Shown: positions 18,522-28,640, counted from the first letter of the stretch. The stretch is DNA of 64,000 bases from Nocardioides lijunqiniae (GCF_015024225.1 NZ_JACJGM010000031.1:17518-81517); one strand, 5' to 3'. A program made the numbers and translations. The notes: generated by a model not told the origin, from the letters alone.

Positions 18522-18680
18522 AACTTGTTGGCGCGCTGTCTTGCTTTTGCCATGCTGCACCTCCGCTACAAGACACACGACAAGCGCTTCCAAGCAATGA
18601 TGTCCGCCCTCGCTCCCAACTGGCGCGAACTGGAGCGCGAGAGCCGGCATTCGACCGAACGACGGACGGGGAACTGATCC

Positions 18681-21257
18681 ATGGGTTTTCACGGCAAGAC
18701 CAAGAAGGTCCAGCAGCAGTTCGACACGCCGGAGGAGATGTACCTCCGGGGGTCGCTGCCAAGGACGGCCGATGCGGTGAGCGGTCTGTGGATCCATCAG
18801 GGCGACGTGCTCCGAGCCTACGCCGAGGAGCATCAGGACACCTCTGACCTGGCGCTTGAGTTGCCGACTGGCACTGGCAAGACGATGCCGGGGTTGCTCA
18901 TCGCCGAGTGGGTGCGTCGCAAGGCCGAGGGGCCGGTGCTCTATGCGGCGCCGACGCGGCAGCTGGCCGACCAGGTGTTCACCACGGCCAAGAACGAGGG
19001 AGTGCCCGCCCGGCTGCTCGTCGGGAGCCACCACAGCTGGAGCCCGACCGACGAGACCGACGTCGAGGGCGGTGAGGCGATCGCGATCACGACGTACAGC
19101 TCGATCTTTAACAGCCACCCGAAGCTGCCCGAGCCGCGCCTGATCGTGCTCGACGACGCCCACGCCGGCGAGCAGTTCGTCGGTGAGCACTACGGCATCA
19201 CGATTCGCCGTCACGAGGCAGGGGCCGCCTACCTGACGGTGTTGAGCGCCCTGCGACCGTTCCTGTCTGGTCTCCAGATTCAGAGGCTCGAGGGTGCGCC
19301 GGACCCCGGGGCACACCATCAGGTACGCCTAATCCTGCCTGCGGTCGATCAGGGCGCGCTCTCCCAACTCGACACGGCCCTGTCGGGGCTCGGTGACTCC
19401 TTCAGGTTCCAGTTGGCCATGATCCGCGGTGGCCTCGCGTCCTGCTGCGTCTATCTCTCCTACGGCGGTATCCAGATCCGCCCGATGATCCCGCCCACGT
19501 TCGAGAATCGGGTGTTTGCTCGGGCCGGCCAACGGGTGTACCTCTCGGCGACTCTCGGATCCGGCGGTGAGCTCGAGCGAGCCTTCGGCCGCACCGAGAT
19601 CACCCGCATGCCTCTGCCCAGCAAGACTCCACCTCGGTCGGGGCGGCGCCTCTTCGTCTTCCCGGACCTCGTCAAGGGCGGCGATGCGGTCGGCCTCACC
19701 AAGAGCATCGTCGGCATCACGCACAAGGCGCTCGTGCTCAGTCAGACCACGACCGCGAATGCCGAGTCCGCGGCGCGCCAGCTCGCCGGCGACGGAGTTC
19801 CCGCGTTCGGCAGGGAAGTCGTAGAGCAAGGCCTCGCGACGTTCGCCAAATCGCCGACGGGAGTCCTGGGCCTCGCAAACCGGTACGACGGCATGGATTT
19901 GCCTGGCGACGACTGCCGGATCGTCGTACTCGGTGGAAAGCCGGACGCCGTCAGCCTGCAGGAGAAGTTTCTGTCCGAGCGGGCCGAGGCCAGCGCAGCG
20001 AATGCCGAGCGCCTGCGAACGAGAATCGTGCAAGGCGCTGGTCGCGCGACGCGCGGACCGAACGACTACGCAGTGGTGGTCGTCATCGGGTCAGACATCA
20101 CTCGGTACTTCTCGCGCGTCGAGAACCAGACGGCGCTTGAGCCGGAGCTGCAGGCCGAGGTTCAGTTCGGCTGGGACAACAGCAAGGGTCACGAAGCCGC
20201 CGACATCTTGGCCAATGTCCGGACCTTCCTCGACCACGATGTCGAGTGGCGCGAGGGCGGTGAGCCCCTCGTTGCTGAGTTCCGCGAGGAGGCCGTGAAG
20301 GTTGCGGCGCCCGGTGCCGCCGCGCTCGGCGAGTCCGCTGAGCTGGAGGTCGAGGCATGGGAACTGGCTTTCAACGACGACTGGATCGCCGCCAGCCAAA
20401 AACTCGAGGACGCTGCTCGGGCGGTGGGCCAGGGTGGCGACGCCACCCGGGGGTACCGCGGGCTGCTGCTGTACCTGGCCGGCGTCTGGCTCAGCCTTGG
20501 CGCCGAGGGTGAGGCGCACCGCGCCCATGCCCGGGAACTCGTTCGCACCGCCGCGAGGGCGTCGACGCGGGGCACGTGGCTGAAGGAGATGAAGGAACTG
20601 CCTGATGCGGAGGAAGTGCCCCTCGCGGCCGCCGACGCGGTGGCAATCAACAATATCGTCGCCCGACTCACCGGGAACCTGAAGCCAAACAAGGTCAAGG
20701 AGAGGCTCGCGGAAATGCGCGATGCGCTTGGCCAGGAAGAGGCCACGCCCTACGAGGGTGCACTGACCACTCTCGGGCGTTTCCTCGGCGCGGAGGCGGC
20801 CAAGCCCGCCGGTCAGGGACGCTGTGACTCAGCCTGGCGCTGGGACTCTGCGATCTGGATGACGGTCGAGGCCAAGTCGGAGGAGCACTCCGACGGCCTA
20901 TTGCCACTGAAGGACATCCGGCAGGCCAACACGCAGCTCGACCAGCTCGCGACGGATCAGGGCGTGGACCATGCGCCCGCCGGTAGCCCGACGATCATCG
21001 TTTCGGATCGCCTGACCGTCTCCCCCGAGCACGCGCCTGTCGCGAACCCGAACGTCTACTTGGCATCGACGGACGTAGTGAGTCAGATCGCCGGCGATGT
21101 TGAGGCGGTCTGGGCGGACTTGCTGGCCAGCGCCGCGAAGCACGAGGCCGTCCACGTCCTTCGGCGCCACGTGCAAGAGACGCTGGCAGAGAACGGCTGC
21201 CTACCGACGCAGGTCGTCGACCGACTGGCCCAAGAGCGCATTCGGCCAGGCGAATGA
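18681..21257 (+). CDS. Rad3/XPD/DinG-like superfamily 2 helicase
   Basis: 858 aa. Visible motifs: Walker A LPTGTGKT (61-68), PTRQLADQ (91-98), DEAH-box variant DDAH (158-161), VYLSATL (287-292), RYDGMDLPG (401-409) and motif VI QGAGRATR (451-458). The GMDLPG element and motif spacing point to the Rad3/DinG branch, but no four-cysteine FeS cluster was seen. The ~380-residue C-terminus is helical and unfamiliar, with another possible nuclease-like strand VEAKSEEHSDGL near residue 730. It likely unwinds DNA as part of the cassette with the upstream nuclease. Confidence 0.75.
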   Translation: MGFHGKTKKVQQQFDTPEEMYLRGSLPRTADAVSGLWIHQGDVLRAYAEEHQDTSDLALELPTGTGKTMPGLLIAEWVRRKAEGPVLYAAPTRQLADQVFTTAKNEGVPARLLVGSHHSWSPTDETDVEGGEAIAITTYSSIFNSHPKLPEPRLIVLDDAHAGEQFVGEHYGITIRRHEAGAAYLTVLSALRPFLSGLQIQRLEGAPDPGAHHQVRLILPAVDQGALSQLDTALSGLGDSFRFQLAMIRGGLASCCVYLSYGGIQIRPMIPPTFENRVFARAGQRVYLSATLGSGGELERAFGRTEITRMPLPSKTPPRSGRRLFVFPDLVKGGDAVGLTKSIVGITHKALVLSQTTTANAESAARQLAGDGVPAFGREVVEQGLATFAKSPTGVLGLANRYDGMDLPGDDCRIVVLGGKPDAVSLQEKFLSERAEASAANAERLRTRIVQGAGRATRGPNDYAVVVVIGSDITRYFSRVENQTALEPELQAEVQFGWDNSKGHEAADILANVRTFLDHDVEWREGGEPLVAEFREEAVKVAAPGAAALGESAELEVEAWELAFNDDWIAASQKLEDAARAVGQGGDATRGYRGLLLYLAGVWLSLGAEGEAHRAHARELVRTAARASTRGTWLKEMKELPDAEEVPLAAADAVAINNIVARLTGNLKPNKVKERLAEMRDALGQEEATPYEGALTTLGRFLGAEAAKPAGQGRCDSAWRWDSAIWMTVEAKSEEHSDGLLPLKDIRQANTQLDQLATDQGVDHAPAGSPTIIVSDRLTVSPEHAPVANPNVYLASTDVVSQIAGDVEAVWADLLASAAKHEAVHVLRRHVQETLAENGCLPTQVVDRLAQERIRPGE

Positions 21258-21317
21258 TCCAGCGTATGGAACTGCCGGCACGGAACATCCAATCAGGTCG
21301 CAGAGGGGATCGACGAA

Positions 21318-22313
21318 GTGTCTGAGATGAACGTGATGCTGAGCACCCTGCACTTGGTATATCCGCCGGTGTCTAGCTACGAGGCTGACGGCGTCAAGGA
21401 CGACCCCCAGGTTGAGGCGTTGCTTCGCACGAGCGACTTCTACGCCTTGGCGATGAGGTCCGAAGTGCACTTCGACGTCGAAAACATCGAGACGAACGGT
21501 GACGTCTGGACCGTGCCTGTCTCGGGCGAGACGACTGACGGTCAGCCAATCGCCGACCACGTGGCTATCGACATCGAGGCCCTTGCCACATCGACGCTCG
21601 GTCACATGCCAGAGACGTTCACGGCCGACATCGGTCCGAAGTTCTTACGGTTTTGGCCGGGGGAGCAGGCGGCGGTAGAGGACGGTGGCGTAGAGCCCTT
21701 CGAGTGGTTCACGACCGAGAAGCTCCTCCACGACAAGGGGCGCGGCGTCGCCGGGCTCAGTAGGCTAGATCAACACCGCGACTTCGCGACCTACGAGCTG
21801 CTGTATGTCGGCATCGCGAAGAAGGCCGACACGTTCAATCGGCTGTTCGAGCGGGCGCACCACGCGCGCCAGAAGATCCTCTCTGGCGAGTGGCCCCGCC
21901 GCTCAGGTGCGCGAGTGACCGACGAGCTCATCTTGTTCCCATTCCGCGTCGAGCCGACGATCTTCCGAACGATGGGGCCGGAGGGTGGGCCAACTGACAC
22001 CTCTGACGACGCCTGGGCTGAGTACAGGAAGCGAGTCGTTGCCGACGCCGAGAAGGCCTTCGTCCATCTGCTCGATCCGCAGTACAACGTCGAAAAGTTC
22101 GTCAGCTACCCGAAGGGGATCGATGGGCTATACGGCGGCGATCACCAGCGGTACGGCTACCTGATCGCCGAGAACATCACCTTCACGACTGCCAACGGCA
22201 CCATGCATGGATCGCTGGATCCAGAGGCTGGCATGTTCGACGACTCGGCGGACTGGATATTGGTCTCAGGGGACGAGGTGCAACTGATCCGCTGGTCGCA
22301 GAGCGACACCTGA
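21318..22313 (+). CDS. GIY-YIG-like domain protein, fourth gene of the cassette
   Basis: 331 aa from GTG, 60 bp after the helicase. The middle holds ELLYVGIAKKADTFNRLF (YVG at 163-165, Arg175) and later VADAEKAFVHLLDPQYNVEKF (Glu245, Asn257). The order YVG, Arg, Glu, Asn resembles a divergent GIY-YIG nuclease domain. The ~130-residue N-terminus and ~60-residue C-terminus are unknown. Assignment is by eye. It may be a second nuclease or a DNA-recognition subunit. Confidence 0.5.
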   Translation: MSEMNVMLSTLHLVYPPVSSYEADGVKDDPQVEALLRTSDFYALAMRSEVHFDVENIETNGDVWTVPVSGETTDGQPIADHVAIDIEALATSTLGHMPETFTADIGPKFLRFWPGEQAAVEDGGVEPFEWFTTEKLLHDKGRGVAGLSRLDQHRDFATYELLYVGIAKKADTFNRLFERAHHARQKILSGEWPRRSGARVTDELILFPFRVEPTIFRTMGPEGGPTDTSDDAWAEYRKRVVADAEKAFVHLLDPQYNVEKFVSYPKGIDGLYGGDHQRYGYLIAENITFTTANGTMHGSLDPEAGMFDDSADWILVSGDEVQLIRWSQSDT

Positions 22314-22467
22314 ACCGGACTCACGACCTCGAGAGCGGTCAGTAGGGCGGTACGTCGCCTGCCGGCGCCTGGCCCCAATGGAATTTCCGTCATGGCGAAG
22401 CGGTAGCCGCGAGGTGGATTCGGCAGCCGCAATCGCCCTTCGAACCTGGCCGCGGGCGGGTCACTAG

Positions 22468-23382
22468 ATGAAGGACGTTCTGCCCGAGTGGTATCAGCTG
22501 GAGGACGAGCAGCGGGCCGGTCTACTAGTCGACGCGATCATAGTTTTCGATACAAACTCGCTCCTTACGCTCTATCGACTGAGCGAGTCGGATCGCTCGC
22601 TAGTCATCGACTTACTCGAAGCCTTGAGCGATCGAATCTGGATTCCGCATCAGACGGCGTTCGAGTTTCACAAGAATCGACTTGAGGTAGTCCGGGAACA
22701 GTTAGAGGCGTATGAGGAGACTCGCGGCCGCATCGCAACTCTGCGCAAGCAGATCGTCGACTCTGTTCGATCGCATCCTGTCCTGAGTCAGTCCGAGATC
22801 AGAACTGAGATCAACGATCGGCTCTTAGCGCTTGAGCGATAGCTGGCAGATCAATTCGAGGAACGCCATCCTGCTGACATTCGCGAGCCTTATCGAACGG
22901 ACGGTGTGCTCGACGTTGTGACTCGGCTTTTCAACGGGCGCGTGGGTCCGAAGCCAACTGTGGATGACGCGCTGCGCAAAGAGGCGCAGCGTCGAATAGA
23001 CGACAAAATCCCTCCCGGATATGAGGATGCCAAGAAGCCAGTGCCCGATAGATATGGCGACTACCTTCTTTGGCGTGAAACCCTAGAGTATTGGGGCTCG
23101 GCCGGCAGAGGGCACCTCGGTGGGTTGATTCTAGTCAGTGAAGAGCAGAAGCCGGACTGGTGGCTGAAGGATGGTAAAGATCCGAAGAAGCAGCGATTGG
23201 TTCAGCCTCGGCCAGAGCTTGTTCGCGAAGCGGCCGATGTGGGCATTTCGCCGTTCTGGATGCTCAGTCTTCGACGTTTCTTCTCGCGAGGCGCAGGTTG
23301 GCTCGGTTGGGAAGACACGGAACTCGGTGAATTCTCTGCCATTGGTAGATCCGACGAGGATGAGACCGCAGCAGTCGATTAG
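22468..23382 (+). pseudogene. PIN-like (PIN_8/DUF4935) gene interrupted by one in-frame TAG
   Basis: One frame runs across the whole interval apart from a TAG at 22840-22842. The first part has IIVFDTNSLLTLYR and IWIPHQTAFEFHKNR, and the second YGDYLLWRETLEY and LGGLILVSEEQKPDWW, which are the N- and C-terminal hallmarks of PIN_8 proteins (~300 aa in total). Without the TAG the product would have near-family length. Base composition is more AT-rich than the neighbours, suggesting separate acquisition. Either a recent nonsense mutation or a sequencing error. Confidence 0.72.
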
Positions 23383-23622
23383 CTAGTGGTCGGCGCGAGT
23401 TCAGTACTGTGGAGTCGAGCCAGGCGCTTGACACGCTCAGCCGCTTTGCCGCAAGTGTGCAGATCCTCAAGCCGAGATTGACGGCCCTCGCCCTGGTCTG
23501 CGGCCATGGCTCTGCCGAGATTCGGCACGGTTGCACGGACCGGTGACGCACAGTCTACTCAGCCATCACGCGTGCTGGCGGAGGACGGCTCGACCTTCAT
23601 TTCCGCGTTGGAGACGCGACGG

Positions 23623-23955
23623 TCAGCGCTTCGATTCGAAAGATTCGCGCACTTCGGCGGGGATCCGGCCCCGGTCGGGAACCTCGAAACCGTTAGAGCG
23701 AGCCCAGTCGCGGATCTCGGCTGGGCTCGTACCGGACTGCGATCGCTTACCGGTGGTTCCGGTCTTGCGTCCCACTTTGCGTGCTACGGAGATGTGGTCC
23801 TGCAAGAGGGCTCGGAAAGCATCCGCGTTCTTAGTGCTTAGATCAATCTCGTACGACGCGCCATCTAGGGCGAAGGAGACCGTCTCACCTTTCCCCGCAG
23901 TTATCTCCTTGCCATCGATGTCGTCAATCAACTGGGTGATCACTCGTTGTGCCAT
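23623..23955 (-). CDS. lsr2: Lsr2 family nucleoid-associated protein
   Basis: 110 aa, standard length. The dimerisation domain is recognisable (QLIDDIDGKEI, VSFALDGASYEIDLSTKNA), then a basic linker and the DNA-binding domain IRDWARSNGFEVPDRGRIPAEV, whose RGR triplet is the AT-hook-like minor-groove contact. Lsr2 silences AT-rich foreign DNA in Actinobacteria and bridges DNA. Carried here inside an accessory island, so it may lower the fitness cost of the element. Confidence 0.93.
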   Translation of the reverse strand: MAQRVITQLIDDIDGKEITAGKGETVSFALDGASYEIDLSTKNADAFRALLQDHISVARKVGRKTGTTGKRSQSGTSPAEIRDWARSNGFEVPDRGRIPAEVRESFESKR

Positions 23956-24043
23956 GTAGAGAACATAGCGGAACTAGTCGTAGACGACTCACGCGCGATG
24001 AGCCTCTGCCGGTTCGCGCGTTCCCCCGTTTTGGTTCAGCGGG

Positions 24044-24250
24044 GTGCGCGATGTTCTCGCCGCCGCTCAGGCCTACGAGGTCCGCGAGCAGTTCGACGAG
24101 CCCGTCGGAGCCCGCACCATCGCCCACCGTGCGCGCGTCGAGCATGGCGCTACCTACGTCGCGCTCAACACGCGCGGGGGCCACTCTCCGCGGGGCCAGC
24201 GTTTCGGCGTTCTTGAGACAGCTGAGGCGGAAGTGACTGCTGGCTACTAG
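24044..24250 (+). pseudogene. Short unidentified frame, possible gene remnant
   Basis: 68 codons from a GTG with reasonable composition (LAAAQAYEVREQFDEPVG). It has no family match that I recognise, and no gene-like partner. It sits between the divergent Lsr2 gene and a broken nuclease-like gene, so decay debris is the likeliest explanation. Weak call. Confidence 0.25.
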
Positions 24251-24382
24251 CGCATATTTGCTGACGCTTGCGCCAACCGGACCGGCGTGTCGTCCGTGGA
24301 CCGGGGTGGGCCCGTGGTCGCCTGGAGGTCCCAGCGTGGGGACAAACGCCCCACACCGACTAGGCAACTGCGGGGGACAGTA

Positions 24383-25954
24383 ATGCGGTTCACGGACGAG
24401 TTCGGCGTGACACGCCACGACGACGACGACTGGTTCGACCAGGAGTGCACCGCCGACACCCTGCTATATGTTGACCCCTTCCTGGTGTTTGACGACACCG
24501 ATCCCTTCTGGGCCGAAACCCATACCAAGCTGACCGAGTTCTTCGAGCTCGCTATGAGCTACGTAATCGAGTCTGGCGGAGTAAGGCGCTCGGCCCCCTG
24601 GCGCAAAGCCGAGCGGATGCTGACCTTCCCCGAGCCGAAGGAGTTCGCTCTCGGGTTGTCGATGGGTCACCGGGCAGGATCGGGTACAGGCGCCGACTTC
24701 GCACGCCGGATGGCGGAAGCCCTCGACATTCTGCACACCCACTAGATCAGCACCGTCAAGTACGTCGAGGCGTTCGCGCTGTTCTGCGACGGGATGGGCG
24801 TCGACCGGATCAGCGACTCCTTCTGCAACATCGTGAAGGGCGCGTTCATTGACTACACGCAGGAGGTGGTCGAGCGCCACGCGATCCCGACCGAGAGCGT
24901 GGTCGTCAAGCACGCGTCCTGGACCACCAACGTCCGGTGGAACGACCTCCGAATCGACCTCCCGCGCAGCCCGGTCACCAAGGGTGGGGTCCTCTTGGTG
25001 CCCGAGCGGTTCTTGAAGGACACCCCCCGTGTCACGGCCGACGGCTTCTGTCTTGGGCTGAGGGCAACGAGGCCGACGTGCTGCGGGACGACTTGAACTA
25101 CGAGCTGCAGAACAGCCTGAACCAGGGCCAGCGCAAGGCCGCAGGGCGCGCTGTTGCCCGAGCTCGGCCCGACATCGCGCTCAACTATCTTGACGCACTG
25201 GAGGACACCGACCTCCAGCCGTACGACGTGGTGGAGGACCCGAAGCTCCTCGTCGGCTGGGCCGAGGCCGGTCGCGAAGCCGCCGTCGCCAACCCTGCAG
25301 CCGTGGGCCAGCCGCAGAGCGAGGATGAATTCCTGGCATGGGTGAAGACCCTGGCCGAGGAGTTCCGCGCTGCGGTCGAGGACACCGACCTGTGGAAGGT
25401 GCTGTGGAACGAGACCCTTACCCGGAACCGCGAGGAGAAGATCGTCCCGGCGGTGGCGGGCGCGAGGTGGGTGCAGCAGTGCAAGGCCGCCAACGTCGAC
25501 ATCAGCAACGAGCCCAATATGGGTAGGGGTCCGGTCGACTTCAAGTTCTCGGCGGGCTGGACCAAGCGGGCACGGCCACCGTCCCGGCCTCGACCGCATC
25601 ATCGAGGCGGACTTCTACCGCACGAGCGGGAAGTTCTTCGAGTTCCTGGTTGACAAGGAGGTCGTCCGCAGCCTCAAGCTCGACATCGTCGTGCAGATCA
25701 AGCGACTGAGCGACGAGGAGACCGCTGTGGAGCTTGGGGGCGACGCCGACGAGGACGAGAGCCTGGGCGCAGTGCTGGTGACCGGGGAAGTTGACGCGCC
25801 CGAAGCCCTGTTGGCGGGCATCGACCAGACCGACCAGCTGGATGCTCTCCTGGCGGCCCCGCCGGGCAGTAAGGAGCTGGACGAGCTCCTGGCCTCGCTG
25901 CCGGACGGCAAGGCGCTGGACGAACTCTTGGCGGGCTTCGACCTGCCGGAGTAG
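24383..25954 (+). pseudogene. Broken ~520-aa protein with PD-(D/E)XK-like C-terminus
   Basis: Three open segments line up as one former gene: 24383-24745, then the same frame past a TAG until about 25045, then a shift to another frame until about 25570, then back to the first frame up to 25954. The third part has GRGPVDFKFSAGW followed by a damaged stretch, which looks like the active-site strand of a restriction-type nuclease fold. The end is acidic and Leu-rich. One nonsense codon and two frameshifts make a functional product unlikely. Confidence 0.6.
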
Positions 25955-26013
25955 TCGGCCGCTTCTAGACGCCAAGGAGGTCGCCTGCAACGAGGGCGGC
26001 ATCCCTGACCCGT

Positions 26014-26583
26014 TCAGTCGTGAGCGGCCGGGGGGTCCTTGATAGGACCCGAGGACCAATCCAGCGGAGCAGTCTTCTCGTATGCCGCAGGGTCGCGGAG
26101 CCATTGCCTCAGCGCCCCGGTAAGACGTCCTGCGCCGAGTCTGAAATTGGTGCTGCGGGGCTCTGGTATCGACTCAAGCGCGTTGCGAAACGAAACGAGG
26201 TCGGTTTCAAGCATCGGGGCGAGTTCTGACGCTCGTGGTTCAACCAAGATGGCGGCGACTACGAGCTCAGCCATCTTGTCGATGAGAACGCCCTCGTCCT
26301 CGTCTTCGCGAACTAACGCAGCACTGGTGGCAGCTGCCATCGCACGAGTAGCAAGCTCACGTAGTTCCAGCATGCGTGAATCATCCTGCCCCTGTGCGTT
26401 GAGCTCCCGCTCGTGCTGGATGGTGCGTCGCACCGCCCACCACGTGACGGCGCCTGCCAGCAGGCCGCCGAGCAGCGCGCCACCAAAGCCGTCCAAGCCG
26501 TACTGCCACCACCAATCGGCATCGCTCGGGTTCAGCGATGGCTCCCGCATAGGTCCCACAGGGCCGATCTCGTCCGTGCGCAT
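26014..26583 (-). CDS. Small membrane-anchored hypothetical protein
   Basis: 189 aa from MRTDEIG; the longer upstream frame has shadow-like composition. One transmembrane helix (about 30-55, GGALLGGLLAGAVTWWAV) is followed by a charged helical cytoplasmic region with RELATRAMAAATSAAL. Not recognised. Lies 22 nt after the stop of the next minus-strand gene, so probably co-transcribed. Confidence 0.55.
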   Translation of the reverse strand: MRTDEIGPVGPMREPSLNPSDADWWWQYGLDGFGGALLGGLLAGAVTWWAVRRTIQHERELNAQGQDDSRMLELRELATRAMAAATSAALVREDEDEGVLIDKMAELVVAAILVEPRASELAPMLETDLVSFRNALESIPEPRSTNFRLGAGRLTGALRQWLRDPAAYEKTAPLDWSSGPIKDPPAAHD

Positions 26584-26605
26584 CACACCCCCGACCGGCC
26601 GAAGA

Positions 26606-26926
26606 TCATGTCCGCAGGCGGTTGACGTCTCGCATCGTGTGCTCGTTGACCCGAGCCACCAAGACGTGCTCCGTCCGTTCCTGCCCTGCGAAGTACACCG
26701 TCCGAAGGAACCCCCCGCCCGGCGGCAGGAGGTCTCCGTCATGGAGTTGGTAGGCGACGAGGCCGTTCTCGGCCGAGACAGGGTCCCTGTCATCGACCTC
26801 GACCACCAGCAGCACGTGACCCGTGGGCGTTCCGAAGGCGTCCCGCACTACGTAGTCAGCGGGGACCTCCACCACCTGAGCCCACTTGTCCGGATCCAGT
26901 CGATGAGTTCGCAGGGTCTGAGCCAT
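26606..26926 (-). CDS. Hypothetical protein
   Basis: 106 aa beginning MAQTLRTHRL, a β-rich soluble protein (YVVRDAFGTPTGHVLLVVEVDDRD, then LRTVYFAGQ). Length and composition look genuine and it precedes the membrane protein gene by 22 nt. No family recognised. Confidence 0.5.
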   Translation of the reverse strand: MAQTLRTHRLDPDKWAQVVEVPADYVVRDAFGTPTGHVLLVVEVDDRDPVSAENGLVAYQLHDGDLLPPGGGFLRTVYFAGQERTEHVLVARVNEHTMRDVNRLRT

Positions 26927-27227
26927 GACTCGAGAGCCTGCCTCACGAGCGGCCCAACTTCAGCCGCGCCGCGCCGTGCCTTACCACCCACGCCCGGGGG
27001 CCTGGAGGACGAGCTGCTGCCGACGGTCCAGTGCGCGTTGGCACCGTTCACGTCCGAGCAGTGCACGACCGCCGATTCGGTTGCCGTCCGAGGCACATGG
27101 CTGAACGCACTCATGTGCCGCGATTCGCGCTCCGATCACGCCCAAAGGAGGTCGTCTCCTAACGGTACCTAACGGCTGAGTTCCACAAAGGCCATGCAAT
27201 AGCTCGCTGGTCCGCGATGATGCGGTT
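26927..27227. other. Intergenic stretch, nothing identified
   Basis: About 300 bp between divergent genes. It holds only short shadow frames and an AAAGGAGG-like string near 27143 that is not followed by a good start. Promoters for both neighbours presumably lie here. Confidence 0.35.
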
Positions 27228-27941
27228 GTGGCAAGACATCGTCTCCAGTTGCGGACTTGGACCGTGTTCGTCTGTGGACTCGCGGTCTTTGCCGCGGGTG
27301 CCGTGGGCCAGTGGGGCATCGGCCGCGTTCTAGACACCGCAACGCGTGCGGCCACCGACGAAGGGCCGCTCGCCGTCGACGCCGGCGGCGCACAGGACGA
27401 TTGGGTCATCGTTCCAACAGACTCGACATCCGCCCTCCCAAAGGCCCCGGAGCCAGGCAGGTCGCAACTCACCCGCGCAGCTCGAGGAGTCGGCGGCGCA
27501 CCCGTCGACCCCTCGTACCTCTTCGATACATACGGCCTCGTGGACACACCCGTGATCATCCGAGGTATCTCTGCGCACGACGTCACCTGTGAACGAGCGG
27601 CCGGCGACTGGACCGGCGCCAGAATTGCAGGTGGCGGCGCATTCGACGAGCTCCCCGTCCAGATCGAGCTGTCTGCCAACGCCGAAACGGCTGATGGAGT
27701 CCCAGAGGTCGTGCCAACGGGCGATGAAGCTGGCATATGGACGTTTCCCCGGCAGGTCTCGGGGTCTGAAGCTGATCGATTCCTTGTCACGCTCAGGGCG
27801 CCGGCGAAGAGCATCTGCTCACTTCGCCTACGCGTCGACTACATCAGCCGTGGCGAGGCGGGGACCTTGGTTGTCGAAGACAACGGGCGCCGGTTCCAGG
27901 CTGCCGCAGAAGACATAGTCGAGCCAACGATCGAATGGTGA
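27228..27941 (+). CDS. Secreted or membrane-anchored hypothetical protein
   Basis: 237 aa from GTG. A hydrophobic N-terminal segment (about 11-32, WTVFVCGLAVFAAGAVG) acts as a signal anchor; the rest is extracytoplasmic and β-rich, with two cysteines (VTCERAAG and KSICSLRLRV) that may pair. Not recognised. Confidence 0.55.
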   Translation: MARHRLQLRTWTVFVCGLAVFAAGAVGQWGIGRVLDTATRAATDEGPLAVDAGGAQDDWVIVPTDSTSALPKAPEPGRSQLTRAARGVGGAPVDPSYLFDTYGLVDTPVIIRGISAHDVTCERAAGDWTGARIAGGGAFDELPVQIELSANAETADGVPEVVPTGDEAGIWTFPRQVSGSEADRFLVTLRAPAKSICSLRLRVDYISRGEAGTLVVEDNGRRFQAAAEDIVEPTIEW

Positions 27942-28640
27942 CTTTGTCGGTGGGCCGCACCGGCGCCGACCCGTGAGGTTCGCGGGACGACCGTAGCTCT
28001 GCTCGACCCGCGCGAAGTGCCGATAACTTACCTTATGTCAAGTAGCCGCTCAGGGGATGTGGCTTTTACTCGGCCCTTAAGGATCCTCTTGCGCGGGGCG
28101 ACCTGGCGCTCTGCCGGGGCCCGGCTCGTCCTCGTGCGGGAAGCCGGCCACGCCAAGGTTGCTGCGCGGAGTGAACTTCCAGAACGCTTGGCCCCGTCTT
28201 CGCCGTCGAGCTAAGAACATTCATGGTGCGCCACTCCGCGTCAGCCAGCGCCAGCTCGAGCTCGACCGCATCCATCAACTCGTCGTCAAAGGTGGGCGCG
28301 CGGGCTTCGAGCACCCGCCAGCCCAGCCCCCTTGAAGTTCGGTCTTCGCCCCCGTGCCGACGAGCTGCACCGGCGTAGATGGCGTCCACGGCCTTCGGAC
28401 GGCTCGCGGCCGAGCTCTCACGGAACCGCGTGGACGACGCCCGCTGCCGGAAGCATGAGCATTAGCCTTGTGATCGCAACACGCAGGTCAGCTTGCTCCA
28501 ATCGCACCGCCTGCCAACCGCCCGAAACGAACGAAGGGGCCCACCTCGCGGTAGGCCCCTTCTCAGTTCTTTTGTCCGCGGGGGGAGGCCGAAGCCCGCA
28601 AGTCCCACGACTCGTGATGCACCTACTGTAGCGTTCGCGG
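27942..28640. other. Gene-poor stretch
   Basis: About 700 bp in which the open frames on both strands have Arg/Ala/Pro-rich shadow composition. A 107-codon minus frame (28066-28389) contains a plausible helix (LELALADAEWRTM) but no start context, so it may be a remnant. A terminator-like hairpin lies near the right end. Confidence 0.35.
28534..28572 (+). terminator. Rho-independent terminator-like hairpin
   Basis: Arms AAGGGGCC and GGCCCCTT (8 bp, perfect) with a 12-nt loop, followed by TCTCAGTTCTTTT. It lies just upstream of the Abi-like gene, so it would insulate that gene from read-through. Confidence 0.6.
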
